A DNA stretch of 40,187 bases from JBOGJI01 sp050747865 (GTDB lineage: Bacteria; Acidobacteriota; Thermoanaerobaculia; Multivoradales; JAHEKO01), in NCBI GenBank assembly GCA_050747865.1, contig JBOGJI010000285.1, positions 1 through 40,187 of the forward strand, in the 5' to 3' direction. Under the pieces are notes generated by a model, which worked only from the letters and a program-made list of their open reading frames with translations, was not told the DNA's origin and did not search any database. Below are positions 24,742 through 33,311 of this stretch, one piece after another (positions within the stretch are counted from its first letter, which is position 1; each line of letters starts with the position of its first letter). The position numbers were made by a program, and so were the translations under genes.

Positions 24742-25254
24742 GTGACGCAGAGGATCGAAGGCAATCTGGACGGCGCCGGGCGCCGCTTCGGCATCGTCGC
24801 CTCCCGGTTCAACGGCCGGGTGGTCGGAGCCCTGCTGCAAGGCGCGATCGACGCGCTGGCGCGGCATCACGTCGCCGACGAGGACATCCTGGTGGTGCGG
24901 GTGCCCGGCGCCTGGGAGATCCCGCAGGCCCTGCGCGAGCTGGCACGCCACGGGGACTGTCACGCCCTGATCGCGCTGGGAGCCGTGATCCAGGGTGAGA
25001 CCGACCACTACGACTTCATCTGTGCCGAGGCCAGCCGGGGCATCGCCCGCGTCGCCGACGAGACCGGCGTGCCAGTGGCCTTCGGCGTGCTCACCTGCAA
25101 GACCTCGGAGCAGGCGCGCGAGCGGGCGGGAGGCAAGGCCGGCAACAAGGGGTGGGAGGCGGCGGTGGCGGCCCTGGAGATGGCCGACGTGACGGCACGC
25201 ATCCGGCGCATGGCGACGGCCCCGGCCTCCACGGTCTCCGGCCGTGGGTCCTGA
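24742..25254 (+). CDS. ribH: 6,7-dimethyl-8-ribityllumazine synthase
   Basis: 170 residues. Condenses 5-amino-6-ribitylamino-uracil with dihydroxybutanone phosphate, the penultimate step of riboflavin synthesis, in the cytoplasm. Motifs: GIVASRFNGRVVGALLQGA, VVRVPGAWEIPQALRELA, IALGAVIQGETDHYDFICAE with the catalytic-site His in GETDHYD, PVAFGVLTCKTSEQARERAG, and AGNKGWEAAVAALEM. The GTG at 24742 follows GGAGGAG; no alternative fits. nusB follows, an arrangement common in bacteria. Confidence 0.97.
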   Translation: MTQRIEGNLDGAGRRFGIVASRFNGRVVGALLQGAIDALARHHVADEDILVVRVPGAWEIPQALRELARHGDCHALIALGAVIQGETDHYDFICAEASRGIARVADETGVPVAFGVLTCKTSEQARERAGGKAGNKGWEAAVAALEMADVTARIRRMATAPASTVSGRGS

Positions 25255-25276
25255 CCCGGGGCGCCGGGCTGAAGTC

Positions 25277-25753
25277 ATGGTCGTGAGCAAGCGGCGTCGC
25301 GGACGCCAGATGGCGGTCCAGATGCTGTTCCAGAGCGACCTGGGGGGCGCCTCCGTGGACGACATCCTGCAGCACTTCGACCCGGCCGAATACTTGTTGC
25401 ACGAGCCGACGGAAGGGGAGGAGAGAGACGGCGATCCGGAGCAGCTCGGCCGGGCCTTCGAGTTCGCGGAGCGCCTGCTCCGCGGCTCCCTCGAGCACAG
25501 GGAGGAGATCGACGCGGTCATCGGGGCGCAGGCCGAGAACTGGCGGCTCGAGCGCATGCCGGTGGTCGACCGCAACATCCTGCGCCTGGCGGTCTACGAG
25601 CTGCTGTACGAGTCGGACGTCCCCCACCTGGTGGTGGTCGACGAGGCCATCGAGCTGGCCAAGCAGTTCGGCTCGGAGCAGTCGGGGCGCTTCATCAACG
25701 GCTTGCTCGACGGTGTGTTGAAATCCCGCCCTCTCCCCGGAACCAACCGTTGA
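25277..25753 (+). CDS. nusB: Transcription antitermination factor NusB
   Basis: 158 residues. All-helical RNA-binding factor that with NusE (S10) binds boxA in rRNA antitermination. N-terminal arginine-rich start SKRRRGRQMAVQMLFQSDLG, and the C-terminal family block DRNILRLAVYELLYESDVPH, followed by VVVDEAIELAKQFGSEQSGR and FINGLLDGVL. ATG 25277 is chosen because the basic family N-terminus follows; a GTG at 25244, overlapping ribH, would add 11 residues. Between the N- and C-terminal parts is a slightly long acidic loop (about residues 45-65). Confidence 0.95.
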   Translation: MVVSKRRRGRQMAVQMLFQSDLGGASVDDILQHFDPAEYLLHEPTEGEERDGDPEQLGRAFEFAERLLRGSLEHREEIDAVIGAQAENWRLERMPVVDRNILRLAVYELLYESDVPHLVVVDEAIELAKQFGSEQSGRFINGLLDGVLKSRPLPGTNR

Positions 25754-25765
25754 AGAGGTGAAGAG

Positions 25766-28264
25766 GTGCCGAATGAGGTTCTGGATGTCATGAGCGGATA
25801 CGACCCCAAGACCATCGAGCCCCGGTGGCAGCAGCGATGGGAGAAGCGGCGCATCGCCGAGGCCGACCTGCGTCAGTCCGGCGAGAAGTACTACATGCTG
25901 ATGATGTACCCGTACCCGTCCGGCGACCGCCTGCACGTCGGGCACGGGCGCAACTACATCTTGGGAGACGCGCTCTTCCGCTACCTGTCCATGCACGGCC
26001 GCAAGGCGCTCAATCCCATGGGCTGGGACGCCTTCGGGCTGCCGGCGGAGAACGCCGCGATCCAGCGCGGCATCCATCCCCGCGACTCCACGCTCGCCAA
26101 CATCGCGGCGATGAAGGAGCAGTTCCGGCGCTGGGGCATCCTTTACGACTGGTCGCGCGAGATCGCCTCCTGCGACCCGGAGTTCTACCGCTGGAACCAA
26201 TGGCTGTTCCTCAAGATGCTGGAGCGCGGCCTGGCCTACCGCAAGCAGGCGCCGGTCAACTGGTGTCCGAACGACCGCACGGTGCTGGCCAACGAGCAGG
26301 TGGTCGACGGCGCCTGCGAGCGCTGCGGCACGCCGGTGGTGCAGAAGGAGCTCGACCAGTGGTTCTACCGCATCACCGACTACGCCGAGCGGCTGCTTGC
26401 CGGGCTCGATGCTCTCGAGTACTGGCCCGACCGGGTCAAGACCATGCAGCGCAATTGGATTGGGCGCTCCGAAGGGGCCGAGCTCGACTTCGAGCTCGCG
26501 GAGATCGGCGAGACGCTCACCGTCTTCACCACCCGGCCCGATACGGTGCACGGCGCCACCTTCATGGTCCTGGCGCCGGAGCACCCGCTGGCGCCGCGCC
26601 TGATCGCCGATCACCCGGAGCGCGAGGCCCTAGAGGAGTGGATCGAGGAGGTGCGCAACACGCCCCGTATCCAGCGGGAAGAGGAGGGGGGAGCCAAGCG
26701 CGGCCGGGACACCGGCGCCCACGCCGTCAACCCGGCGACCGGCGAGAGCATCCCCATCTGGCTCGCCGACTACGTGCTGCCCGACTACGGGACCGGCGCC
26801 ATCATGGCGGTGCCGGCCCACGACCAGCGGGACTTCGAGTTCGCGCGCCGCTACGAGCTGCCCATCCGACTGGTCTACCACCCGGAGGACGGCGGCGGGG
26901 TCGAGGAACTCGAGGCGGCCCAGCCGCACGAGGGGGTGATCCGCGACATCGAGGGATTCGAGGGCCTGGCCGGCGGGCCGGAGACCGTGGGCCGCTTCAT
27001 CGCCTGGGCCGAGAGCCGAGGCTGGGGTCGCGCCAGGGTGACCTACCGGCTGCGCGACTGGCTGATCTCCCGGCAGCGCTACTGGGGGACGCCGATCCCG
27101 GTCGTCTACTGCGATGCCTGCGGCTTGATGCCGATCCCGGAGGAGAACCTGCCGGTGGTGCTGCCCTACGACGTGGAGTTCACCGGGCGCGAAGGCAACC
27201 CGCTGGCCCATTCCCCGGAGTTCGTCGATACCACGTGTCCCGCCTGCGGCGGACCGGCGCGTCGCGAGACCGACACCATGGACACCTTCGTCGACAGCTC
27301 CTGGTACTTCCTGCGGTACCTGTCACCGCGCGAGGACCAGCGGATGTTCGACCTCGAGCTGGCGCGGCGGTGGATGCCGGTCGACCAGTATATCGGCGGC
27401 ATCGAGCACGCCATCCTGCACCTGCTCTACGCCCGCTTCATCTGCCGCGTCCTCTACGACATGGAGATGGTATCGGCGGAGGAGCCCTTCTCCCGCCTGT
27501 TCAACCAGGGGATGATCACCTACTACTCGGCGAAGAGCGGGCGGGTGGAGAAGATGTCCAAGTCGCGCGGCAACACCGTCTCGCCCGACGAGCTCATCGC
27601 CTCCATGGGGGCGGACACCGAGCGCGTCTACACCCTCTTCCTGGGGCCGCCCGAGGAGGAGGTGGAATGGCGCGACGAGGCGGTGGCGGGGGCGTGGAGA
27701 TTCTTGAACCGTGTCTGGCGCATCGGCGAGAAGATCGGCGACGCGCCGCCGACCGGCCCCGCAGACGAGGAGCTGGAGCGGCTGCGCCACCTCACCGTCA
27801 AGCGGGTCAGCGAGGACTTCCAGCGCTTCAAGTTCAACACCGCCGTGGCCGCCCTCATGGAGCTGGCCGGCGGGCTGCAGCGGGCCCTGGACGAGGCGAC
27901 CGCCTCGCGCATGGCCTGCGACGAGGCGTTCGACACCCTCTTGCAGCTCCTGCACCCCATCGCCCCGCACATCACCGAGGAGCTGTGGGAGCGCCGCGGC
28001 CACCCCGAGATGCTGCTCGAATCGAGCTGGCCGGTGTGGGACGAGGACAAGCTCGCGCGCGCGCGTGTCACCCTGGTGGTGCAGGTGGACGGCAAGCTGC
28101 GCGACCGCATCGAGGTGGCGGCGGAGAGCGGCGAGCGCGAGCTCGAGCAGGCGGCGCTGGCGAGCGAGCGGGTGCAGAGCCATCTCGAAGGGCGTAAGCT
28201 GGTGCGCGCGGTCGTGATCCCCGGCCGCCTGGTCAACCTGGTCACCACGGAGGTGAACGCGTGA
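25766..28264 (+). CDS. leuS: Leucyl-tRNA synthetase
   Basis: 832 residues, class Ia synthetase charging tRNA-Leu. HIGH motif as HVGHGRNY within MMYPYPSGDRLHVGHGRNYI (near 45-65), CP1 editing domain with TTRPDTVHGATFMVLAPEHP, the catalytic core YWGTPIPVVYCDACG, zinc-type cysteines (CDACG, CPACGG), KMSKSRGN near residue 595, and an anticodon-binding C-terminus. Two starts fit: GTG 25766 (given) or ATG 25790, which begins MSGYDPKTIEPRW, the common family start. Its stop overlaps the lptE start (GTGA), as in E. coli, where holA then follows; here holA is not in the window. Confidence 0.97.
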   Translation: MPNEVLDVMSGYDPKTIEPRWQQRWEKRRIAEADLRQSGEKYYMLMMYPYPSGDRLHVGHGRNYILGDALFRYLSMHGRKALNPMGWDAFGLPAENAAIQRGIHPRDSTLANIAAMKEQFRRWGILYDWSREIASCDPEFYRWNQWLFLKMLERGLAYRKQAPVNWCPNDRTVLANEQVVDGACERCGTPVVQKELDQWFYRITDYAERLLAGLDALEYWPDRVKTMQRNWIGRSEGAELDFELAEIGETLTVFTTRPDTVHGATFMVLAPEHPLAPRLIADHPEREALEEWIEEVRNTPRIQREEEGGAKRGRDTGAHAVNPATGESIPIWLADYVLPDYGTGAIMAVPAHDQRDFEFARRYELPIRLVYHPEDGGGVEELEAAQPHEGVIRDIEGFEGLAGGPETVGRFIAWAESRGWGRARVTYRLRDWLISRQRYWGTPIPVVYCDACGLMPIPEENLPVVLPYDVEFTGREGNPLAHSPEFVDTTCPACGGPARRETDTMDTFVDSSWYFLRYLSPREDQRMFDLELARRWMPVDQYIGGIEHAILHLLYARFICRVLYDMEMVSAEEPFSRLFNQGMITYYSAKSGRVEKMSKSRGNTVSPDELIASMGADTERVYTLFLGPPEEEVEWRDEAVAGAWRFLNRVWRIGEKIGDAPPTGPADEELERLRHLTVKRVSEDFQRFKFNTAVAALMELAGGLQRALDEATASRMACDEAFDTLLQLLHPIAPHITEELWERRGHPEMLLESSWPVWDEDKLARARVTLVVQVDGKLRDRIEVAAESGERELEQAALASERVQSHLEGRKLVRAVVIPGRLVNLVTTEVNA

Positions 28265-28815
28265 AGTCGCTCAATCGGAAGGCGTCGACGGGCGGGGGAG
28301 TCGCGTTGCTCTGCGCCGCGCTGGCGCTCGCCGCCTGCGGCTACAGCCTGGTGGGCCGGGGGAGCACCCTGCCGGCGGACATCCGCAACATCTACATCGC
28401 GCCGCTGGACAACCGGACCCTGCGCTCCCAGGTGGACCAGATCCTGACCGCGGCCATCACCGAGGAGTTCATCCAACGACAGCGCTACAGCGTCGTCAAC
28501 AATCCCGGAGAGGCCGATGCGGAGCTGGTCGGCGCGGTCACAGGGTTCAGCGCCACGCCGATCGCGTTCGAGAGTGAGTCGGATCTAGACCTCGCCAACC
28601 GCTACGAGATCACCATCACCGCGGCGCTGCGCCTACAGCGCACGACGAACCCGCCGCAGCTCCTCTGGGCCAGCGACCGCTACGTCTTTCGCAGCCAGTA
28701 CGAGGCCGGGGAAGAGGAGTCGGGTGTCTTCCAGGACTTCCAATCCCAGGCCATGGAAGAGATCGCCGAGCAGTTCGCCCAGTCCCTGGTGATCGACGTG
28801 CTGGAGCAGTTCTGA
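28261..28815 (+). CDS. lptE: LPS assembly lipoprotein LptE
   Basis: 184 residues. The signal peptide VALLCAALALAACG gives a lipobox with Cys26, then CGYSLVGRGSTLPADIRNIY, the usual LptE opening, and IAPLDNRTLRSQVDQILTAA with ITEEFIQRQRYSVVN. The end has VFQDFQSQAMEEIAEQFAQS, a helix typical of this family. LptE plugs the LptD barrel that inserts LPS in the outer membrane, so its presence shows a Gram-negative envelope. Start GTG inside the leuS stop. It ends 7 bases from rpsT, tail to tail. Confidence 0.9.
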   Translation: MKSLNRKASTGGGVALLCAALALAACGYSLVGRGSTLPADIRNIYIAPLDNRTLRSQVDQILTAAITEEFIQRQRYSVVNNPGEADAELVGAVTGFSATPIAFESESDLDLANRYEITITAALRLQRTTNPPQLLWASDRYVFRSQYEAGEEESGVFQDFQSQAMEEIAEQFAQSLVIDVLEQF

Positions 28816-28822
28816 CCCGGCT

Positions 28823-29086
28823 TCAGCCGAGGCTCTGGACGGCGCGGGTGAGGCGCGACTTGGTGCGGTCGGCGGCGTTGCGGTGGATCGCGCCCTTGCC
28901 GGCGGTGGCGTCCACGACGCTCAGGGTGCCGGGCAGCAGCTCACGCGCCTGATTGGCGTCGCCGGTCTGGATGGCGGCGCGCAGCTTCTTGACGGCCGTG
29001 CGCATCCGCGAACGGTAGGCGCGATTGTGCTGGCGCCGGTCGTCCGCCAGCCGGACCCGCTTGCGGGCCGAAGGTGTGTTCGCCAT
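28823..29086 (-). CDS. rpsT: 30S ribosomal protein S20
   Basis: 87 residues, normal for S20, binding 16S rRNA early in 30S assembly. Sequence starts MANTPSARKRVRLADDRRQH, with MRTAVKKLRAAIQTGDANQA and the C-terminal VDATAGKGAIHRNAADRTKS and RLTRAVQSLG, all typical. It lies 10 bases after cpoB and so may be co-transcribed from the tol-pal operon, unusual for rpsT; a separate promoter inside cpoB cannot be excluded. Confidence 0.97.
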   Translation of the reverse strand: MANTPSARKRVRLADDRRQHNRAYRSRMRTAVKKLRAAIQTGDANQARELLPGTLSVVDATAGKGAIHRNAADRTKSRLTRAVQSLG

Positions 29087-29096
29087 GGTGTGGTTC

Positions 29097-29927
29097 CTAT
29101 ACTCCTAGTTCTTGTAGTCGCTGAGCGGCGAGGCTGGCCTCGTCGCTGCCGGAGAAGCGGCTCATGACCTCCTGCAGCTGCGCCACGCCGGACTCCCGCT
29201 GTCCCGCCGCGAGGTAGGCGAAGCCCTTCTTGAGCAGGGCCCCCGCCGTCTTGTCGCTGCGCGGGTAGCGCTGCAGCACGCTGTCGTACTCCTGGATCGC
29301 CCGCTGGTATTCGCCCTGGCTGTAGAAGCACTCACCGATCCAGTAGACGGCGTTGTCCGACAAGTCGGTGTCCGGGAACGACTGCAGATACTGCCGGAAG
29401 CCCAGGGCCGCCAGGTCGTAGTTGCCGCGCAGGTAGTCGTTGTAGGCGTTCTCGTAGAGGGTCCGCGGGTCGATCGCGCCGACGCCCGTCGGCGGAGGGC
29501 TCGTCGAGTCTTCGGCACCGGTTTGCTGCGAGGGGTCCGCGCTCTCGTCGTCGGAATACGCCGGCGCGCGCAAGTTCTGCTGCGTCGCCGCGATCTGCTG
29601 CGACAGCTGGGAGAGCCGGTAGTTGGTGTCCTCGAGCTGGGCCTGGAGCTGCTCGATCTGCGTCGACAGCCCCTGCAGCTCGACCTGCATGTCGGCCTCG
29701 GACTTGAGCAGCGAGTCCATGCGCTTGCTTATCGTCTGCTCGAGACCGGCGACCTCCTCCTTGCTCGACGCCTGCATCTGGAGCTGCAGCATCTGCCTCT
29801 GCACGTCGGCGAGCTGCTGCTGCAGGCCCTCGATGTCCTGGCTGCTCACACAACCGGTGAGGGCCGCCCCCGCTACCACGAGGGCGGCCCATCCGGATAT
29901 ATCGCGTATACGTAGGCTGCGAATCAC
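29097..29927 (-). CDS. cpoB: Cell division coordinator CpoB (YbgF)
   Basis: 276 residues, periplasmic Tol-Pal partner. Lipobox-like LTGC at about residue 26 (VAGAALTGCVSS), so it may be a lipoprotein, unlike the soluble E. coli protein. A coiled coil follows (about 30-115: DIEGLQQQLADVQRQMLQLQ, SQIEQ-type heptads), then a Ser/Pro/Asp-rich linker (115-150), and a TPR domain (about 155-270: LYENAYNDYLRGNYDLAALG, YWIGECFYSQGEYQRAIQEY, and GALLKKGFAYLAAGQRE). The GTG overlaps the pal stop (TAGTG). In E. coli CpoB links PBP1B to the Tol machine. Confidence 0.95.
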   Translation of the reverse strand: MIRSLRIRDISGWAALVVAGAALTGCVSSQDIEGLQQQLADVQRQMLQLQMQASSKEEVAGLEQTISKRMDSLLKSEADMQVELQGLSTQIEQLQAQLEDTNYRLSQLSQQIAATQQNLRAPAYSDDESADPSQQTGAEDSTSPPPTGVGAIDPRTLYENAYNDYLRGNYDLAALGFRQYLQSFPDTDLSDNAVYWIGECFYSQGEYQRAIQEYDSVLQRYPRSDKTAGALLKKGFAYLAAGQRESGVAQLQEVMSRFSGSDEASLAAQRLQELGV

Positions 29928-30502
29928 TAGCTGGACTTGCCGGTCGCCAGGAAGTGCGCCCGGCGGTTGCGCGACCAGCAGCTCTCGGCGGCGTCGGTGC
30001 AGACCTGACGCTCTTCACCGTAGCTCAGCGTCTGCATGGCGGAGGCGCCGACGCCGAGGGAGAGCAGGTAGTTCTTGGCGGCGTTGGCGCGCCGGTCGCC
30101 GAGCGCCAGGTTGTATTCGTTGGTGCCGCGCTCGTCGCAATGCCCCTCGATGGTGAAGACGAGATCGGGATGCGCCTTCAGGAACTCCGCGTTCCTGGAC
30201 AGCCGCTCCCGCGCCTCGGGCTGGAGGTCGTAGTCGTCGTAGTTGAAGTAGACGTCGCCGACCAGACCCTGCTCCGCGAGGAGCTGGTTCAACCGCTGCA
30301 GGTCCTCGTCGAGGATCGCCCGCTCCAGGTCGCTCATGGTGTCGACCTCGGGGGGCGCGGTGACCTCTTCCGCCGGCGTCTCGGTGGTCTCGGTCTCCAT
30401 GCCCGTGTCCGTCGTCGAGGGCCGCTTCTTCTTGCAGCCGGCGACCAGCATGACACCGCTCAGAGCGAGGATGGCCAGCAAACTCACGACACTGCGCTTC
30501 AT
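29927..30502 (-). CDS. pal: Peptidoglycan-associated lipoprotein Pal
   Basis: 191 residues. Signal peptide with lipobox VAGC (Cys23 in VMLVAGCKKKRP), an acidic/Thr-rich linker (about 28-65), and a C-terminal OmpA-like domain (about 85-190) including YFNYDDYDLQPEARERLSRN, LVFTIEGHCDERGTNEYNLA and LGDRRANAAKNYLLSLGV, in which the Asp and Arg that grip meso-diaminopimelate (D of YDL, R of GDRRA) are present. It anchors the outer membrane to peptidoglycan and binds TolB. GAGGAGAAG precedes the ATG. Confidence 0.96.
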   Translation of the reverse strand: MKRSVVSLLAILALSGVMLVAGCKKKRPSTTDTGMETETTETPAEEVTAPPEVDTMSDLERAILDEDLQRLNQLLAEQGLVGDVYFNYDDYDLQPEARERLSRNAEFLKAHPDLVFTIEGHCDERGTNEYNLALGDRRANAAKNYLLSLGVGASAMQTLSYGEERQVCTDAAESCWSRNRRAHFLATGKSS

Positions 30503-30571
30503 GGTTCTTTCTTCTCCTCGTGTGGGATTTCTTTCGACGGACCTCAGTTGTCACGTCCCAGTACGGCGCGT

Positions 30572-30580
30572 ACTCTACCA
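30572..30580 (-). promoter_or_regulatory. Extended -10 for pal-cpoB
   Basis: Minus strand TGGTAGAGT (TGn plus TAGAGT) in the tolB-pal gap; start would be near 30565. Beside it GTAC-GGCGC-GTAC (30561-30573) is a short inverted repeat. It would allow extra pal transcription, as seen in other bacteria. Confidence 0.4.
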
Positions 30581-30618
30581 GAACTCCTCCGGCTCCACAA
30601 CGACAACGGGTCGCGAGA

Positions 30619-32007
30619 TCACTGGCGCGCGCCCGACCAGTCGGGGGCGTAATTGCTGCCTTCCGAGGTCAACCGCCGGGGGGCGGTGCCGTCCAGGTGG
30701 GCGACGTAGATCTGCGTGGTCCGCCCGGAGGATCCGGAGCTCGTCTGGGCGTACGCGATCTGGCGGCCGTCAGGGGAGAACGACGGGCTCTCGCAGCTGC
30801 TGCCGCCGCAGCTGATCGCGGCGTCGCCGCGGCTCACCAGGTCGGTGACGACGATGTGGAAGGCGTTGCCCTGGCGGCTGGCATAAGCCAGCTTGTCGCC
30901 GCTCGGCGACCAGGTGGCGCCGTCGTTGTAGTTGCCGCCACTGCTCACCCGCCGCAGGTTGGCGCCCTCGGCGTCCATGACATAGATCTGCGGCCCGCCG
31001 GCACGGCTCGAGGTGAACGCGATCTCGCGGCCGGTGGGGCTCCACGCCGGATTGGTGTCGATGGCCGAGGAGTTGGTGAGGCGGCGCAGGCCCGAGCCGT
31101 CACCGTTGACGACGTAGATCTCCCAGTTGCCGGCGAGCGACCGCGCGAACGCCAGCCGGCTGCCGTCGGGCGAGAAGCTGGGCGACAGGTTGTGCTGCCC
31201 GTCGTCGATGACCGACCGCTTGCCGCCGCCGTCCAGGTCGACCAGGAAGATGCCCGGCGGGCCGCTCAAGAAGGACACGTAGGCCACCTCCTGCGACTGG
31301 GTGTTCCAGCTCGGGGACAGCGAGATGGTCTTGTGCCCGGTGATGCGGCGCTGGTTGTGGCCGTCGTAGTCCATCAGGTAGATCTCGCGATCCCCGGTGC
31401 GGTCGGAGTAGAAGGCGATGGAGGAGAGCGCGATGCCCGAGCGGCCGGTGAAGTAGCGGATGATCTCGTCGGCGAAGGTGTGGGCCATGCGCCGGGCGAG
31501 ATCGAGCTCTCCCTGGTAGCGCTTGCCCAGGATCGGCTGGCCCGAGCCCAGGTCGTAGAGCCGGCCCTCCAGCACCAGCCGGTCGCCCTGCTGGCGCAGG
31601 GTCGTCTCGAGCAGAGCTTGGTTGCCGAGCGAGCGGTAGATCTCCAGATCCCGCGCCGGGTCGCCGGTGAGCTGCACGCTGAGCTGCTCGGGTCCCTGGA
31701 TGACGAAGATGCCGCTCCACTCGAGGTCTTGGCGCAGCGTCGCATCGAGCTCGCGGGCGGCCTGGGAGCCCGCGGCGTTCGTTCCCGCGACGTCCGGGGC
31801 GGGGAAGGCCAGGCGGATCTGCTGCCGCTGGCCGCGCTCGAGCACGAGAGTCACGTTCGGGTCCTGTCCCGGCGGGGCGGTGTCCGGCAGGTCGCCGGGC
31901 GGTTGCGAGCTCGCCCGCTGGCCGAGGGCGAGCACCGCCGTCAGGGCCATGCCGGCGGCCGGCAGGAGGAACGCGGCAAGGGATCGATTGCGGCGGAGTT
32001 GCCTCAT
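30619..32007 (-). CDS. tolB: Tol-Pal system protein TolB
   Basis: 462 residues, periplasmic. Sec signal peptide at 1-32 (LAAFLLPAAGMALTAVLALG), an N-terminal alpha/beta domain (about 60-200: DLEWSGIFVIQGPEQLSVQL), and a six-bladed beta-propeller of TolB/WD40-like repeats (about 200-450) with the repeated motif 'SPSFSPDGRQIAYA', 'SPDGSRLAFARSL', 'SPTGREIAFTSSR'. Normal size. It transmits between Pal and the TolQRA motor. GGAGACC precedes the ATG, and the tolA stop is 22 bases upstream. Confidence 0.97.
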   Translation of the reverse strand: MRQLRRNRSLAAFLLPAAGMALTAVLALGQRASSQPPGDLPDTAPPGQDPNVTLVLERGQRQQIRLAFPAPDVAGTNAAGSQAARELDATLRQDLEWSGIFVIQGPEQLSVQLTGDPARDLEIYRSLGNQALLETTLRQQGDRLVLEGRLYDLGSGQPILGKRYQGELDLARRMAHTFADEIIRYFTGRSGIALSSIAFYSDRTGDREIYLMDYDGHNQRRITGHKTISLSPSWNTQSQEVAYVSFLSGPPGIFLVDLDGGGKRSVIDDGQHNLSPSFSPDGSRLAFARSLAGNWEIYVVNGDGSGLRRLTNSSAIDTNPAWSPTGREIAFTSSRAGGPQIYVMDAEGANLRRVSSGGNYNDGATWSPSGDKLAYASRQGNAFHIVVTDLVSRGDAAISCGGSSCESPSFSPDGRQIAYAQTSSGSSGRTTQIYVAHLDGTAPRRLTSEGSNYAPDWSGARQ

Positions 32008-32029
32008 GGGTCTCCTTCTTTGATCACGG

Positions 32030-32854
32030 TCAGTGCAGGATCAGGTTGACGCCCAAGGTGTCGTGGCGGTACCCGAAGGGCAAGGGGGGCAGCGGCGAGG
32101 CGGACTGCACCGCGCGCAGTCCCGCCAGGTCGAAGGCGCTGTTGCCCGAAGATGTCATCAGCTCGAGGTCTTTGATGGTGCCGTCACGGAGGATGCGGAA
32201 GTGGACCATCGCCTCCAGGCGCTCGCCGGTGACCGGCGGGCGCCAGCCCTCGTCGATGAGCGCCAGCATCTGATCGAGGTAGTAGCTGTAGGTGAAATCG
32301 GGGTTGTCCAGCCCCCCGAGCGTGGTGCCCAACGGCGAGGTGCCGCGCGGATCGCCCTCCGGGGACCCGAGCCGGCCCGGGGTCCCGCTGGTCTCGGCCT
32401 CGCCCGAGGGCGGGCGCTCGGGCACCGAAGGTGGGGGCGTCGACGGCTGGGACGGAGTCGGATCCGCGGGCGTTTGCGGCCGCTGCTCCGGCTCGGGTGC
32501 GGGCTCCGGGGTCGGTTGCGGCTCGACCACGGTGGCTTCCGGGTCCGGCTCCGGCAACTCGGGCTCGGGCTCCGGCTCTGGAATCTCCGGCTCTGGCGCC
32601 GGCGGCTCGGGCTCCGGGCGCGTCGGTTCCGCCGCGGGCTGGGCGTCTCGCTGTCCCAGCGCCTGCAGCGGCATGATCTGGACCGAGACATACTCCAGCG
32701 GCTCGTGCGGGTCGGCGAACAGGCGGGGGCCGACGAAAAGCGCGAGGACGATCCCCAGATGCAGAGCGAACGAGGGTCCCCACCCGGTGAGGCGCCGTCG
32801 CGACCGCAGTTGAGCGCGGCGCCTGGCGAGCTGGTCGTCGATCGGCTCGCGCAT
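32030..32854 (-). CDS. tonB: TolA/TonB-like energy transducer
   Basis: 274 residues in the tolA position of a tol-pal operon. A cytoplasmic basic start and one transmembrane helix (about 27-47, PSFALHLGIVLALFVGPRLF) lead to a long Pro/Glu linker (about 75-175) made of PEPEP-type repeats, and a C-terminal TonB/TolA fold (about 195-274) with DQMLALIDEGWRPPVTGERL and AMVHFRILRDGTIKDLELM, plus SSGNSAFDLAGLRAVQSASP. TolA normally has a long Ala/Lys helix as linker; this one is TonB-like. It presumably still reaches TolB/Pal, as position implies. Nomenclature could be tolA. Confidence 0.9.
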   Translation of the reverse strand: MREPIDDQLARRRAQLRSRRRLTGWGPSFALHLGIVLALFVGPRLFADPHEPLEYVSVQIMPLQALGQRDAQPAAEPTRPEPEPPAPEPEIPEPEPEPELPEPDPEATVVEPQPTPEPAPEPEQRPQTPADPTPSQPSTPPPSVPERPPSGEAETSGTPGRLGSPEGDPRGTSPLGTTLGGLDNPDFTYSYYLDQMLALIDEGWRPPVTGERLEAMVHFRILRDGTIKDLELMTSSGNSAFDLAGLRAVQSASPLPPLPFGYRHDTLGVNLILH

Positions 32855-32860
32855 CGCACC

Positions 32861-33295
<435 letters not shown>

Positions 33296-33311
33296 GTCCT
33301 GGGGCCCTAGG

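Noticed and set aside
25244..25276. An upstream GTG start for nusB overlapping ribH.
   Set aside because: The added residues (GPDPGRRAEV) do not match the family; the ATG at 25277 precedes the typical basic start.
28806..28830. CGGCT-TC-AGCCG as a bidirectional terminator between lptE and rpsT.
   Set aside because: The loop would be two bases and there is no T run on either side, so it is not a convincing terminator.
30520..32049. A 509-codon plus-strand frame.
   Set aside because: Antisense to tolB with its clear propeller repeats; no own ribosome site or motifs.
32292..32813. A Gly/Ser-rich plus-strand frame suggesting a repeat protein.
   Set aside because: It is the complement of the Pro/Glu linker of the TonB-like gene, which is the real coding strand.
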